Source: Afifella sp. IM 167 (GTDB taxonomy: Bacteria; Pseudomonadota; Alphaproteobacteria; Rhizobiales; Afifellaceae). Taken from it: a stretch of DNA of 64,000 nt. The stretch is taken from assembly GCF_020144925.1 (NCBI RefSeq), contig NZ_NSLC01000003.1, forward strand, positions 186,001-250,000, read 5' to 3'. This document shows positions 18,889 to 27,025 of this stretch, in pieces (the stretch's first letter is position 1; the number at the start of each line of letters is the position of its first letter). The notes below the pieces were generated by a model. The model was given only the letters and a program-made list of their open reading frames with translations. It was not told the origin of the DNA and did not search any database. The position numbers and the translations under genes were made by a program.

Positions 18889-19050
18889 CGGATCGCCCTT
18901 GAACCCGTTTGCCCCGCCTGGCCGCATCTGCGACAAGCCGTCTGGCCTGTCGGGCGGCATCCCATTCTTGCCACGGCTTCATGACGCCGAATATCGCCCT
19001 ATACTGCGCCCGACGCCAACCCAATCACACCAAACCGATGCCAATCCAAA

Positions 19051-19055
19051 AGGAG
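19051..19055 (+). promoter_or_regulatory. Shine-Dalgarno fixing the gloB TTG start
   Basis: AGGAG lies 7 bases before the TTG at 19063. No in-frame ATG or GTG with a comparable site is present nearby, and the predicted protein begins exactly at the family's usual N-terminus. Confidence 0.6.
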
Positions 19056-19062
19056 ACAGTCC

Positions 19063-19833
19063 TTGGCGGCACTCGAAATCGTTCAACTTCCCGCCCGTTC
19101 CGACAATTATGCGGTCCTGGTGCATGACCCCGAGACGGGCGCGACCGTCGCCATCGACGCGCCCGAGGCCGAGCCCATCATCGAAACGCTCAAGGCGCGC
19201 GAATGGGTCCTCACCGACATCTTCGTCACCCACAAGCATTTCGACCATGTGGAGGGCGTGCCGGCGCTGCGCGATGCCTATTCCGCCCGCACCATCGGCC
19301 CGCGCAAGAGCGCGGCCGCGACCGGCCTCTACGACAAGACCGTCGGCGACGGTGAGAGCTTCCAGTGGGCAGGCCGCAAGGTCGAGGTGATCGCGACGCC
19401 CGGCCATACGCTCGATCATGTCGCCTACTACGTGCCGCAGGACGGGCTCGCCTTCGTCGGCGACACGCTCTTCGCCCTCGGCTGCGGGCGGGTCTTCGAA
19501 GGCTCGGCGGAGGAGATGTGGGCCTCGCTGAAGGCGCTGCGCGATCTGCCGGACGAGACCATCGTCTATTGCGGCCACGAATACACGCTGGCGAACGCGG
19601 AATTTGCGGCCAGCATCGATCCGCAGAACGAGGTGCTCATCGCCCGCAAGGGCGAGATCGAGGCGCTGCGCGCGGAGGGCGAGCCGACGCTGCCGACGAC
19701 CATCGGGACGGAGAAGGCGACCAATCCGTTCCTGCGCGCCGACGATCCGGAGCTGCAGCGTGTCCTCGGCATGGAAGGCGAGGAGCCGGCCGCCGTCTTC
19801 GCCGAGATCCGCCAGCGCAAAGACCGCTTCTAG
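19063..19833 (+). CDS. gloB: hydroxyacylglutathione hydrolase (glyoxalase II)
   Basis: Metallo-beta-lactamase-fold enzyme that hydrolyses S-lactoylglutathione to lactate and glutathione, completing methylglyoxal detoxification. 256 residues with the metal motif VTHKHFDHVEG near residue 57, a further His in ATPGHTLDHV, Asp in FVGDTLFALGCGRVFEG, and the C-terminal glutathione-binding domain ending EEPAAVFAEIRQRKDRF. The start is TTG, supported by AGGAG 7 bases upstream. Confidence 0.93.
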   Translation: MAALEIVQLPARSDNYAVLVHDPETGATVAIDAPEAEPIIETLKAREWVLTDIFVTHKHFDHVEGVPALRDAYSARTIGPRKSAAATGLYDKTVGDGESFQWAGRKVEVIATPGHTLDHVAYYVPQDGLAFVGDTLFALGCGRVFEGSAEEMWASLKALRDLPDETIVYCGHEYTLANAEFAASIDPQNEVLIARKGEIEALRAEGEPTLPTTIGTEKATNPFLRADDPELQRVLGMEGEEPAAVFAEIRQRKDRF

Positions 19834-19835
19834 CC

Positions 19836-20288
19836 ATGTCGTGCGGGGGCGACGACGAGGGCGGGTTCAACGCGCGCGAGGTGATCGCGCTCCTGGGGCT
19901 GCAGCCGCATCCGGAAGGCGGGCATTTTCGCGAGACGTTCCGCGATGCGGGCGAACATGATGGGCGCTCGCATGGCACGGCGATCTACTTCCTGCTCGCC
20001 GCCGGCGAGCGCTCACACTGGCACCGGGTCGATGCGGCGGAGATCTGGCACTTCTACGCCGGCGCCCCGCTTGCGCTCACCGTCGCGGAGGCGCGCGGCC
20101 AGTCGGAGCGCTGGCTCCTTGGACCGAATCTTGCCGCCGGCGAACGCCCGCAGCATGTCGTGCCAGCCGGCGCCTGGCAGGCGGCCGAGAGCCTCGGCGC
20201 CTGGACGCTCGTCGGCTGTACCGTGGCGCCGGGCTTTCAGTTCGAGGGCTTCGAGCTCGCGCCAGCCGATTTCAGCCCTCCCGACTGA
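19836..20288 (+). CDS. DUF985 cupin protein
   Basis: 150-residue cupin. LQPHPEGGHFRETFRD near residue 20 and SHWHRVDAAEIWHFYAGAPL near 62 are the metal-site blocks of the DUF985 family (His, Glu and His ligands). It starts 2 bases after the gloB stop, so it is very likely cotranscribed. The family is of unknown function; the link to gloB hints at small reactive metabolites, but that is only context. Its 3' end overlaps the converging EamA gene by 52 bases. Confidence 0.82.
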   Translation: MSCGGDDEGGFNAREVIALLGLQPHPEGGHFRETFRDAGEHDGRSHGTAIYFLLAAGERSHWHRVDAAEIWHFYAGAPLALTVAEARGQSERWLLGPNLAAGERPQHVVPAGAWQAAESLGAWTLVGCTVAPGFQFEGFELAPADFSPPD

Positions 20289-21151
20289 GCGGCGAGACGG
20301 CTGCCGCGGGCGGCGATCAGCGCGCCGGCGGTGATGAGGAAGGCGGCGAGCGCGATCTGCGTCGTCAGCACGCCAAAGCCGGCGAGGATGAGGATCAGCG
20401 TCGACAGGAGCGGGGCGGCGTAGCTCGCCACGCCGAGGAACTGGATGTCGCCGCGCTTGACGCCGATATCCCAGACATAGAAGGCCGCGCCCACCGGCAT
20501 CAGGCCGAGGCCGAGGACTGCGAGCCATTCGCTCCCGCTCGCCGGCCAGACGGTGGTCTCGAAAAGAAGATGCGCGATGGCGGCGAGGATCGCCGTCGTG
20601 GCGCAATAGCCGGCGACGATGCCGGTCGGCACGGAGGCGAGCCTGCGCGCCGCCACCGAATAGCTCGACCAGGTGAGGGCGCAGCCGAGCGCGGCCCCGT
20701 AGCCGAGAGCGTAGCGCATGTCGAAGCCGACATCCTTGCCTCCGGTGACGATCAGGGCCGTCCCACAAAGGCCGAGAACGGCGCCGACGAGGTGATACCA
20801 GCGCAGCTTCTCGCCCGGCAGCAGGGCCGAAAAGACGACGATGAGCAGCGGCCAGAGATAGGCGATGAGGCCTGCCTCCACCGGCGGGGCGTTGCGCAGC
20901 GCGGTAAAATAGAGGGCGTGATAGCCGAAAAGGCCGGCCGTGCCGAAGATCCAGACCCCGAAAGTCTGGCGCAGGTCGCCCCAGCGCCCCTTCGCGGCCA
21001 CCCAAGCAAAGCCGATCGCTGCGCCGAGCGCGAAACAGAGCGCGGCGAGCTGGAACGGCGGCACATTGCCGCTCGCCGCGGTGAAGAGGGCGAGCAGCGC
21101 CCACATCAGAATGGCCGTGAAGCCGAGCAGGGTCGCGAGCGAGCGGGACAT
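20237..21151 (-). CDS. EamA/DMT-family transporter
   Basis: 304 residues in ten hydrophobic helices arranged as two EamA repeats (residues about 5-135 and 150-285). GLIAYLWPLLIVVFSALLPGEKL is the end-of-repeat block typical of drug/metabolite exporters of the RhtA/YddG type, some of which export aromatic or other amino acids. No binding residue allows a substrate call. It follows the YihY gene closely on the same strand (7 bases), so the two are probably cotranscribed. Confidence 0.83.
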   Translation of the reverse strand: MSRSLATLLGFTAILMWALLALFTAASGNVPPFQLAALCFALGAAIGFAWVAAKGRWGDLRQTFGVWIFGTAGLFGYHALYFTALRNAPPVEAGLIAYLWPLLIVVFSALLPGEKLRWYHLVGAVLGLCGTALIVTGGKDVGFDMRYALGYGAALGCALTWSSYSVAARRLASVPTGIVAGYCATTAILAAIAHLLFETTVWPASGSEWLAVLGLGLMPVGAAFYVWDIGVKRGDIQFLGVASYAAPLLSTLILILAGFGVLTTQIALAAFLITAGALIAARGSRLAAQSGGLKSAGASSKPSN

Positions 21152-21158
21152 GGGGTCT

Positions 21159-22100
21159 CTAGCGCCGGCCGAAGGGCAGGCGAAGCTGGCGGCGCATCAT
21201 CCAGCTCTCCTTGTAGTCGGTGATTTCGTCGTCGATGGCGCGGTTGAGCTCCGCCCCGTACTGGAAAATGAGCGCCTGGATATAGAGAAAGAACATCAGC
21301 GCGACGATTCCGCCCAAGCCCGCATAGGTCGCCGAATAGTTGGCGAAGACGGAGACGTAGAAGGAGAACACCCGGCCGGCGACCCACCACAGTCCGACGG
21401 TGATGATGACGCCCGTCGCCATGACGCGCACCCGCCGGTGGTTGGCCGGCAGGAAGACGTGCACGGAGGTCAGCATGGCCACCATGACCAGGAAGAGGAG
21501 CACCTTGCCGCCGGTCGCGAGCAGCTCCTGGTAGAGGCTCTGGTCCGGAAACCAGGCGCGCAGCACGGCGAGCCAGATCGGCAGGGCGACGGCGAGCGCG
21601 GAAACGACGATCAGAAAGAACATGCCGAGGAAGACGAAGACAAGGCTGCCGCCGTAGCGCTCCAGGAAGTGGCGCTGGTCGGTACAGCGATACGCCTTGT
21701 TCAGAGCCTCGCGCACGGCTTCCACGGCGCCGGTGATGGAGACGAGGGTGACGAGGAGGCCGATGGTGATGAGGCTGCCGTTGCGGCCGGCGAGGACGCG
21801 GCGCACCTCCGGTTCGATGGTCTTGACCATGTGCTCGGGCATGACCTGAAAGGCCTCACGGGTGAGGTAGTCGGCGAGCTCGTGACCGCCGATCGCGCCG
21901 GCGAGCGCGATCAGGAAGAGAATGAACGGAAAGAGCGCGAAGATGAGCGAGAAGGCGATGGCGCTCGACAGCATGATGCCGTCATGGCGCAGCAGCCCCG
22001 TGATGGCGTTGAAGTTGACGCGCCAGAGGAAGCGCAGCACCCGCCAGCCCCATTCCAGGAGCCAGCCCAGCCAGGATTGCTCTGCGCCGCCAGATATCAT
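21159..22100 (-). CDS. YihY/BrkB-family inner membrane protein
   Basis: 313 residues from the ATG at 22100 (a GTG at 22115 is an alternative). Six hydrophobic helices. The N-terminal part contains the family block MLSSAIAFSLIFALFPFILFLIAL. GLGGIVALMFFLYIQALIFQYGAELNRAI near the C-terminus is the best-conserved YihY/virulence factor BrkB segment. The family was once called RNase BN in error; its function is not established. The EamA gene follows 7 bases downstream. Confidence 0.87.
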   Translation of the reverse strand: MISGGAEQSWLGWLLEWGWRVLRFLWRVNFNAITGLLRHDGIMLSSAIAFSLIFALFPFILFLIALAGAIGGHELADYLTREAFQVMPEHMVKTIEPEVRRVLAGRNGSLITIGLLVTLVSITGAVEAVREALNKAYRCTDQRHFLERYGGSLVFVFLGMFFLIVVSALAVALPIWLAVLRAWFPDQSLYQELLATGGKVLLFLVMVAMLTSVHVFLPANHRRVRVMATGVIITVGLWWVAGRVFSFYVSVFANYSATYAGLGGIVALMFFLYIQALIFQYGAELNRAIDDEITDYKESWMMRRQLRLPFGRR

Positions 22101-22180
22101 GCCGCTCTTAACCACGAGCGGCGACGCTCATAAAGGACCCGGTCGCCACAACGGCTGTCGAATGGCTGAACGGGGGCCGG

Positions 22181-22906
22181 TCAAACCATGTACTGGCCGC
22201 CATTGGCGGTGAGCGTGGAGCCGGTGATGAAGCCGGCCTCGTCGGCGACGAGGAAGATCACGGCTCGTGCGATCTCCTCCGGTTCGCCGAGACGGCCGAC
22301 CGGGATCTGAGGCAGGATGTGCTTGTCGAGCACCTCCTGCGGCATGGCCGTCACCATCTCGGTGGCGATATAGCCGGGGCAGATGGCGTTGACGGTGATG
22401 CCCTTTCTCGCGCCCTCCTGGGCGAGGGCCCGGGTGAAGCCGATCTCGCCCGCTTTCGCGGCGGAGTAATTGACCTGGCCCATCTGGCCCTTCTGGCCGT
22501 TGATCGAGGCGATGTTGACGATGCGGCCGAAACCGCGCTCGCGCATGCCATCCCAGATCGGGCGGGTCATGTTGAAGAGCGAGCCGAGATTGGTGTCGAT
22601 GACGGCGCGCCAGGCTGCGCTGTCCATCTTGTGGAACATGGCGTCGCGGGTGATGCCGGCATTGTTGACGAGGATCTCGACCGGACCGAGTTCCTCCTCG
22701 ACCTTGGCGATCCCCTCCGCGCAGGCCTTCTCGTCGGAGACGTCCCATTTGAAGACGGGGATTCCCGTCTCTTCCCTGAAAGCGTTCGCCTTCTCGTCGT
22801 TGCCGCCATAATTGGCGGCGACCTCGTATCCGGCTTCCTTCAGCGCCTTGGCGATGGCGGCGCCGATTCCGCGCGTGCCGCCGGTGACGATTGCCGTTCT
22901 GCCCAT
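22181..22906 (-). CDS. phbB: acetoacetyl-CoA reductase
   Basis: NADPH-dependent reductase forming (R)-3-hydroxybutyryl-CoA for polyhydroxybutyrate, 241 residues. The Rossmann motif GGTRGIG is at 8-14 and NNAG near 85. The catalytic Ser-Tyr-Lys is in NIASINGQKGQMGQVNYSAAKAG, with the PhaB-type CPGYIATEMV block after it. The ATG at 22906 has GGGAGG upstream, while the long open frame beyond it is not protein-like. It is downstream of phbA on the same strand, separated by 190 bases that hold two hairpins. Confidence 0.94.
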   Translation of the reverse strand: MGRTAIVTGGTRGIGAAIAKALKEAGYEVAANYGGNDEKANAFREETGIPVFKWDVSDEKACAEGIAKVEEELGPVEILVNNAGITRDAMFHKMDSAAWRAVIDTNLGSLFNMTRPIWDGMRERGFGRIVNIASINGQKGQMGQVNYSAAKAGEIGFTRALAQEGARKGITVNAICPGYIATEMVTAMPQEVLDKHILPQIPVGRLGEPEEIARAVIFLVADEAGFITGSTLTANGGQYMV

Positions 22907-22992
22907 TTTTCGTCCTCCCCTGTGCCGCCGGGGGTCTCTGGCGGACCGCCTCGGCAGATTGCTCGTCCAACGCGTAGCGAGCGTGACATTGC

Positions 22993-23011
22993 GGGGCGGA
23001 GGATCCGCCCC
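22993..23011 (-). other. strong intergenic hairpin between phbA and phbB
   Basis: GGGGCGGA and TCCGCCCC form an 8-bp perfect stem with a 3-base loop. A second smaller stem (CCTCCC/GGGAGG) lies near 23058-23073. No U-run follows, so it may be an RNA-processing or attenuation element rather than a terminator. Confidence 0.4.
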
Positions 23012-23096
23012 TCGGTTCTGCGTCCCTTCCTCCTGCCCCCGCGCGCCTTCGTCACATCCTCCCCAAAAGGGAGGGTCTTTCAGGCGAAGCGGTAGC

Positions 23097-24272
23097 TCAA
23101 GGCCGCTCCACGCACATGGCAATTCCCATGCCACCGCCGATGCAAAGCGTGGCGAGGCCTTTCTTGGCCCCACGGCGCTGCATCTCGAAAAGTAGGGTGT
23201 TGAAGATGCGGGCGCCGGAGGCGCCGACCGGATGACCGATGGCGATCGCGCCGCCGTTGACGTTGACGATCGACTTGTCCCAGCCGAGGTCCTTGTTCAC
23301 GGCACAGGCCTGCGCGGCGAAGGCCTCGTTGGCCTCCACGAGGTCGAGGTCTTCGGCCGACCAGCCGGCCTTCTCCAGCGCGCGGCGCGAGGCCGGGATC
23401 GGGCCCGTGCCCATGATCGCCGGATCGACACCGGCCGTCGCCCAGGAGACGATGCGGGCGAGCGGGGTGATACCGCGCTTTTCCGCCTCCGCCTCGCTCA
23501 TGAGCAGCACGGCCGCGGCACCGTCGTTGATGCCCGAGGCGTTGCCGGCCGTCACCGAGCCTTCCTTGTCGAAGGCGGGACGCAGCGACTGGATCTTGTC
23601 GAGCGTCGTGCCGGCGCGGATGTACTCGTCGTCTTCCACGACCGTGTCACCCTTGCGACCCTTGACCGTGACGGGAACGATTTCGTCCTTGAAGCGACCG
23701 GCCTTCTGGGCGGCCTCGGCCTTGTTCTGCGAGGCGACTGCGAAGGCGTCCTGCTCCTCGCGGGTGATCTGCCACTGGCGGGCGACGTTTTCCGCGGTGA
23801 CGCCCATATGGTAGCCGTTGAAGGCATCCATCAGGCCGTCCTTCAGCATGGTGTCGACCATCTTGTAGTCGCCCATCTTCACGCCCTGCCGCAGATGGGC
23901 GGCGTGCGGGGCCATGGACATGGATTCCTGGCCGCCCGCCACGATGATCGCGGCATCGCCGGTGGCGATCTGCTGCATGCCGAGCGCGACGGCGCGCAGG
24001 CCCGAGCCGCAGAGCTGGTTGAGGCCCCAGGCGGTGGTCTCCTGCGGGCAGCCGGCGGCCATCGCCGCCTGGCGGGCCGGGTTCTGGCCTTCCGCGGCGG
24101 TGAGGATCTGGCCCATGATGACCTCGTTCACCTCCTCGCCCGAAACACCGGCCCGCTCCAGGACGCCCTTGATGGCGACGGCGCCGAGCTCGTGGGCGGG
24201 CATGGTGGCGAAGGAGCCGTTGAAGGAGCCGACGGGCGTGCGTGCGGCGCTGGCAATGACGATGGCTGACAA
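23097..24272 (-). CDS. phbA: acetyl-CoA acetyltransferase (beta-ketothiolase)
   Basis: Condenses two acetyl-CoA to acetoacetyl-CoA, the first step of polyhydroxybutyrate synthesis. 391 residues from a TTG at 24272. Nucleophile Cys is in [11 protein letters not shown] (about 88), His in [18 protein letters not shown], and the second Cys in [13 protein letters not shown], all in family positions. The start is TTG because a near-perfect Shine-Dalgarno precedes it and the protein then begins at the usual [14 protein letters not shown]. It diverges from phaR. Confidence 0.95.
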   Translation of the reverse strand: MSAIVIASAARTPVGSFNGSFATMPAHELGAVAIKGVLERAGVSGEEVNEVIMGQILTAAEGQNPARQAAMAAGCPQETTAWGLNQLCGSGLRAVALGMQQIATGDAAIIVAGGQESMSMAPHAAHLRQGVKMGDYKMVDTMLKDGLMDAFNGYHMGVTAENVARQWQITREEQDAFAVASQNKAEAAQKAGRFKDEIVPVTVKGRKGDTVVEDDEYIRAGTTLDKIQSLRPAFDKEGSVTAGNASGINDGAAAVLLMSEAEAEKRGITPLARIVSWATAGVDPAIMGTGPIPASRRALEKAGWSAEDLDLVEANEAFAAQACAVNKDLGWDKSIVNVNGGAIAIGHPVGASGARIFNTLLFEMQRRGAKKGLATLCIGGGMGIAMCVERP

Positions 24273-24277
24273 GGGTA

Positions 24278-24285
24278 ACCTCCTC
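24278..24285 (-). promoter_or_regulatory. Shine-Dalgarno deciding the phbA TTG start
   Basis: On the minus strand GAGGAGGT ends 5 bases before the TTG at 24272, one of the strongest ribosome sites in the window. Confidence 0.7.
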
Positions 24286-24432
24286 GGGATGGAAGGCCGC
24301 GGGCGCCCCTTTCCGGGTGTTGTGGTCCGCGGCAGCTTTGCTTCGATAAAGAGCGCGCCGGCCCTGCCTGTCAACGTCGGCGGTCTTCGGAAACGCGGCA
24401 ATCCGGCGCCGCTTCGGCAGTGCAAAAAGAAT

Positions 24433-24462
24433 TTGGCAAGCCCGGCTCATTCTCCTTATCCT
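24433..24462 (+). promoter_or_regulatory. candidate phaR promoter
   Basis: TTGGCA at 24433-24438 and TATCCT at 24457-24462 with 18 bases between, about 70 bases before the phaR ATG. It lies in the 258-base phbA/phaR divergent gap, which otherwise shows no gene. Confidence 0.35.
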
Positions 24463-24530
24463 GCCCGACAGTTTCGCCGGGAGGAAGAAGGCGCTCCTGT
24501 CCTGCAACCACAAGGGAGGGCCGAATTCGT

Positions 24531-25130
24531 ATGAACAACACCGCGCCGACCGTCATCAAGAAATACGCCAACAGGCGTCTTTATCACACCGGGACGTCCA
24601 CCTACGTGACGCTCGAGGATCTCGCGCGCATGGTGAAGCAGGGCGAGGACTTCACCGTCGTGGACGCCAAGAGCGGCGAGGACATCACCCGCGCCGTCCT
24701 CGGCCAGATCATCTTTGAGCAGGAGAGCAAAGGGCAGCATCTGTTGCCGATCGCCTTCCTGCGCCAGCTCATCCGCTATTACGGCGACAGCATGCAGGCC
24801 TTCGTGCCGAGTTATCTGGAGACGTCCCTTTCGGCCTTTTCCAAGGACCGGGACAAGCTGCGCGACCAGATGAGCCGGGCCTTCAAGGGCGATGCCTTCG
24901 GCGTCATGGAGGAGCAGGCGCGGCGGAACATGGAGATGTTCACCGAGGCGATGCGCATGTTCACGCCCTTCACCGGCGCGGGCGGAGGTGCGGGCGCCAA
25001 TCCCGCCGCGGGTAACAGGGCGAGCCCGAAATCGCCGGAAGCGCAGGCACGCGAGATCGAGGCCCTGCGCACGCAGCTGCGCGAAATGCAGCGCACCATC
25101 GATACGATCGCCGGCGACGGCAAGGAATAG
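24531..25130 (+). CDS. phaR: polyhydroxyalkanoate synthesis repressor PhaR
   Basis: 199-residue regulator that binds both DNA and PHB granules and represses phasin and related genes. The N-terminal 60 residues (VIKKYANRRLYHTGTSTYVTLEDLARMV ... ITRAVLGQIIFEQE) are the PHB-accumulation DNA-binding domain. The next block (HLLPIAFLRQLIRYYGDSMQAFVPSYLE) is the granule-associated domain. The end is Gly/Ala/Pro-rich, then a short coiled coil (EIEALRTQLREMQRTID). AAGGGAGGG lies about 12 bases upstream of the ATG. Divergent from phbA-phbB. Confidence 0.93.
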   Translation: MNNTAPTVIKKYANRRLYHTGTSTYVTLEDLARMVKQGEDFTVVDAKSGEDITRAVLGQIIFEQESKGQHLLPIAFLRQLIRYYGDSMQAFVPSYLETSLSAFSKDRDKLRDQMSRAFKGDAFGVMEEQARRNMEMFTEAMRMFTPFTGAGGGAGANPAAGNRASPKSPEAQAREIEALRTQLREMQRTIDTIAGDGKE

Positions 25131-25141
25131 CCGCCGGGGAA

Positions 25142-25156
25142 GGGGCCTCCGGCCCC
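25142..25156. terminator. hairpin between convergent phaR and GGDEF/EAL-like genes
   Basis: GGGGCC-TCC-GGCCCC in the 37-base convergent gap. Without a U-run, it is a weak candidate for a bidirectional terminator. Confidence 0.3.
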
Positions 25157-25167
25157 GACATCTCGGC

Positions 25168-26934
25168 CTAGCCGCGGTCGGGGGCGTGCGAGATCAGCGA
25201 GAAGCCGGCTCTTGCAAGGCGCTCCGCCTCACTGGCGCCGGGCACGCCGCTGACGAAGCTTTCAAGCCCGAGGGCGGAGAAGAACTCGGCGCTTGCCCGC
25301 CAGGCGGCATCCTCCGCTTCGTGGTGGGCGAGGCGGAGGCCGGCGAAGTCCATCCCGACATGCTCCACGCCGAGGCTCTTCAGCCCGCTCGCAGACCAGA
25401 AGCGTCCGTCGAACGAGCTGACGGCGAGACCGCAGCCATGCCCGGCCGCTTCCGCGAGAAGAGCGCCGATCCGCTCTCCCTGCGCCACCAGGGCGGCGAA
25501 GGGAAAGGCGAGAATCAGGCGGCCGGCATTTGCCTCTTCCTCGCCCATGACGCGGGCCAGATTGGCCATCCACACCTCGTTGCCGAGGGCGCCGGTCGAG
25601 ACGGAGAGCCAGAAGCGCCGCCCCGGGGTGGCGGCGAGCCTTTCGCGTGCCAGATAGAGAAGGCGCATGTCGACGAGCTGGGAAAAGCCCAGCCCCTCGG
25701 CGCGGGCGATCGGCTCGTCGGCAGGCTTCATCCCGCCCGCTTCGGTCATGATCGTCGGGGCGAGCCGGTAGAAGGCCGGCTCTGTCGATTCCGGATGGCG
25801 CGCGGGCTCCTGCGAGAGCAGGAAGCGGCCCTCGCGAAGGGCTTCGAGAAGTTCTTCCACCTCGTCGCTGGTCGACGGGGCGGTGATCGGGGGAAGCGCG
25901 ATGCCGCCCCGGTCGAGGGCGAGATGGCCGCCGCCCGCTTCCTGGGCGCGCGAAAGAGCACGCCGGGCCGCATCGAGGCACTGGCGCAGGCTCTCCGCCT
26001 CGCCGCCCTTGAGCGATACGGCCCCGACGGAGGTGACGGGCAGGAGGACGCGGTCGCGCAGCGGCACGGAGGCGCCCTTCAGGCTCTCGGCAAGGCGCTG
26101 CAAGGCGGCTTCGGCCTCGCCCGGCTCGACGCGATTGAGGACGATGGCGATCTCGCCTTCGGCCAGCTTGCCGATGAGGTCGGTCTCGCGCACCGTCCGC
26201 GACAGGGCGAGCGCGATGGCGTTGAGGATCGGGTCGATGACCTGTGGCCCGTAGGTCTCCGTCGCGAGCTTCAGATTGTCGATGGAGACGAGGGCAAAGA
26301 CGAAGGGCACCTGGTAGTGCCGCGAGACGACGAGCGTGTCCTCCAGGAGGCGCAACAGATCGGCGCGGTCCTTCAGGGTGCGGCTGGCCGGCTCCGGGGC
26401 AGCCTCGCTGTCCTGGCGCGGCTGGACGCGCACGGCACCGCGTGCGAGCACCGGCTCGCCGGAATGGCCGGCATACCAGCGGCCGCGGTCGCGCACCCAG
26501 ATGCGGTGGTGTCCGGAAGCGTCGTCGCAGTTGAGGGCATAGGTGAGGTCGTAAGGGACGCCCTGGCCGTAATCGATGGCGATGGCGTTGCGTACCGCCT
26601 GGGTGCGGTTCATCAGGCTGTCGGGATCGACCAGCGCGTCGAACCGCTTGCCTGTGGAGATGTCCTTCAGTTCGGGAATGCCGAGCGCCCTTGCGGCATT
26701 GCTCGCCCAGCGCAGCCTGTCGCTCACGAGGTCCCATTCGTAGACCGTCTCGCCGATCTCCGTCAGAATCGCCTGCGCCGTCGCGCCCGGCGCCGGGCGA
26801 TCGTCATCGGCGTCGGCGTTCATCACGGGCGTCAGATCCGGCACATATGCGCTTGCCGGATCCACCTCTTTTTCCGCACCCCTTTTGGCCAAGCTGTCCG
26901 TCCCCGCTCCCACCACCAGGGCGCATTGTGGCAA
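25168..26934 (-). CDS. PAS plus degenerate GGDEF and EAL domain protein
   Basis: 588 residues in the longest frame, whose first codon is TTG; the true start is uncertain (ATG at 26823 is another choice). After a variable 45 residues come a PAS-like region (about 52-160, TVYEWDLVSDRLRWASNAARALGI), a GGDEF-fold region (about 185-345) and an EAL-fold region (about 365-585). The GGDEF signature is replaced by AEGEI in GKLAEGEIAIVL. The EAL start reads LLSQEPARHPES without Glu-Ala-Leu, and the DFGTG loop is missing. Neither synthesis nor breakdown of c-di-GMP is expected, so a sensory or binding role is more likely. Confidence 0.72.
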   Translation of the reverse strand: MPQCALVVGAGTDSLAKRGAEKEVDPASAYVPDLTPVMNADADDDRPAPGATAQAILTEIGETVYEWDLVSDRLRWASNAARALGIPELKDISTGKRFDALVDPDSLMNRTQAVRNAIAIDYGQGVPYDLTYALNCDDASGHHRIWVRDRGRWYAGHSGEPVLARGAVRVQPRQDSEAAPEPASRTLKDRADLLRLLEDTLVVSRHYQVPFVFALVSIDNLKLATETYGPQVIDPILNAIALALSRTVRETDLIGKLAEGEIAIVLNRVEPGEAEAALQRLAESLKGASVPLRDRVLLPVTSVGAVSLKGGEAESLRQCLDAARRALSRAQEAGGGHLALDRGGIALPPITAPSTSDEVEELLEALREGRFLLSQEPARHPESTEPAFYRLAPTIMTEAGGMKPADEPIARAEGLGFSQLVDMRLLYLARERLAATPGRRFWLSVSTGALGNEVWMANLARVMGEEEANAGRLILAFPFAALVAQGERIGALLAEAAGHGCGLAVSSFDGRFWSASGLKSLGVEHVGMDFAGLRLAHHEAEDAAWRASAEFFSALGLESFVSGVPGASEAERLARAGFSLISHAPDRG

Positions 26935-27025
26935 AGCCTGATAAATCCGCGGTTAAGACGGTTTTCTGATCCGGCGGGCGAGACGGCGAGGCAGGCGGCG
27001 GTGAAAGCCTGTGCCCCGTCACGTT

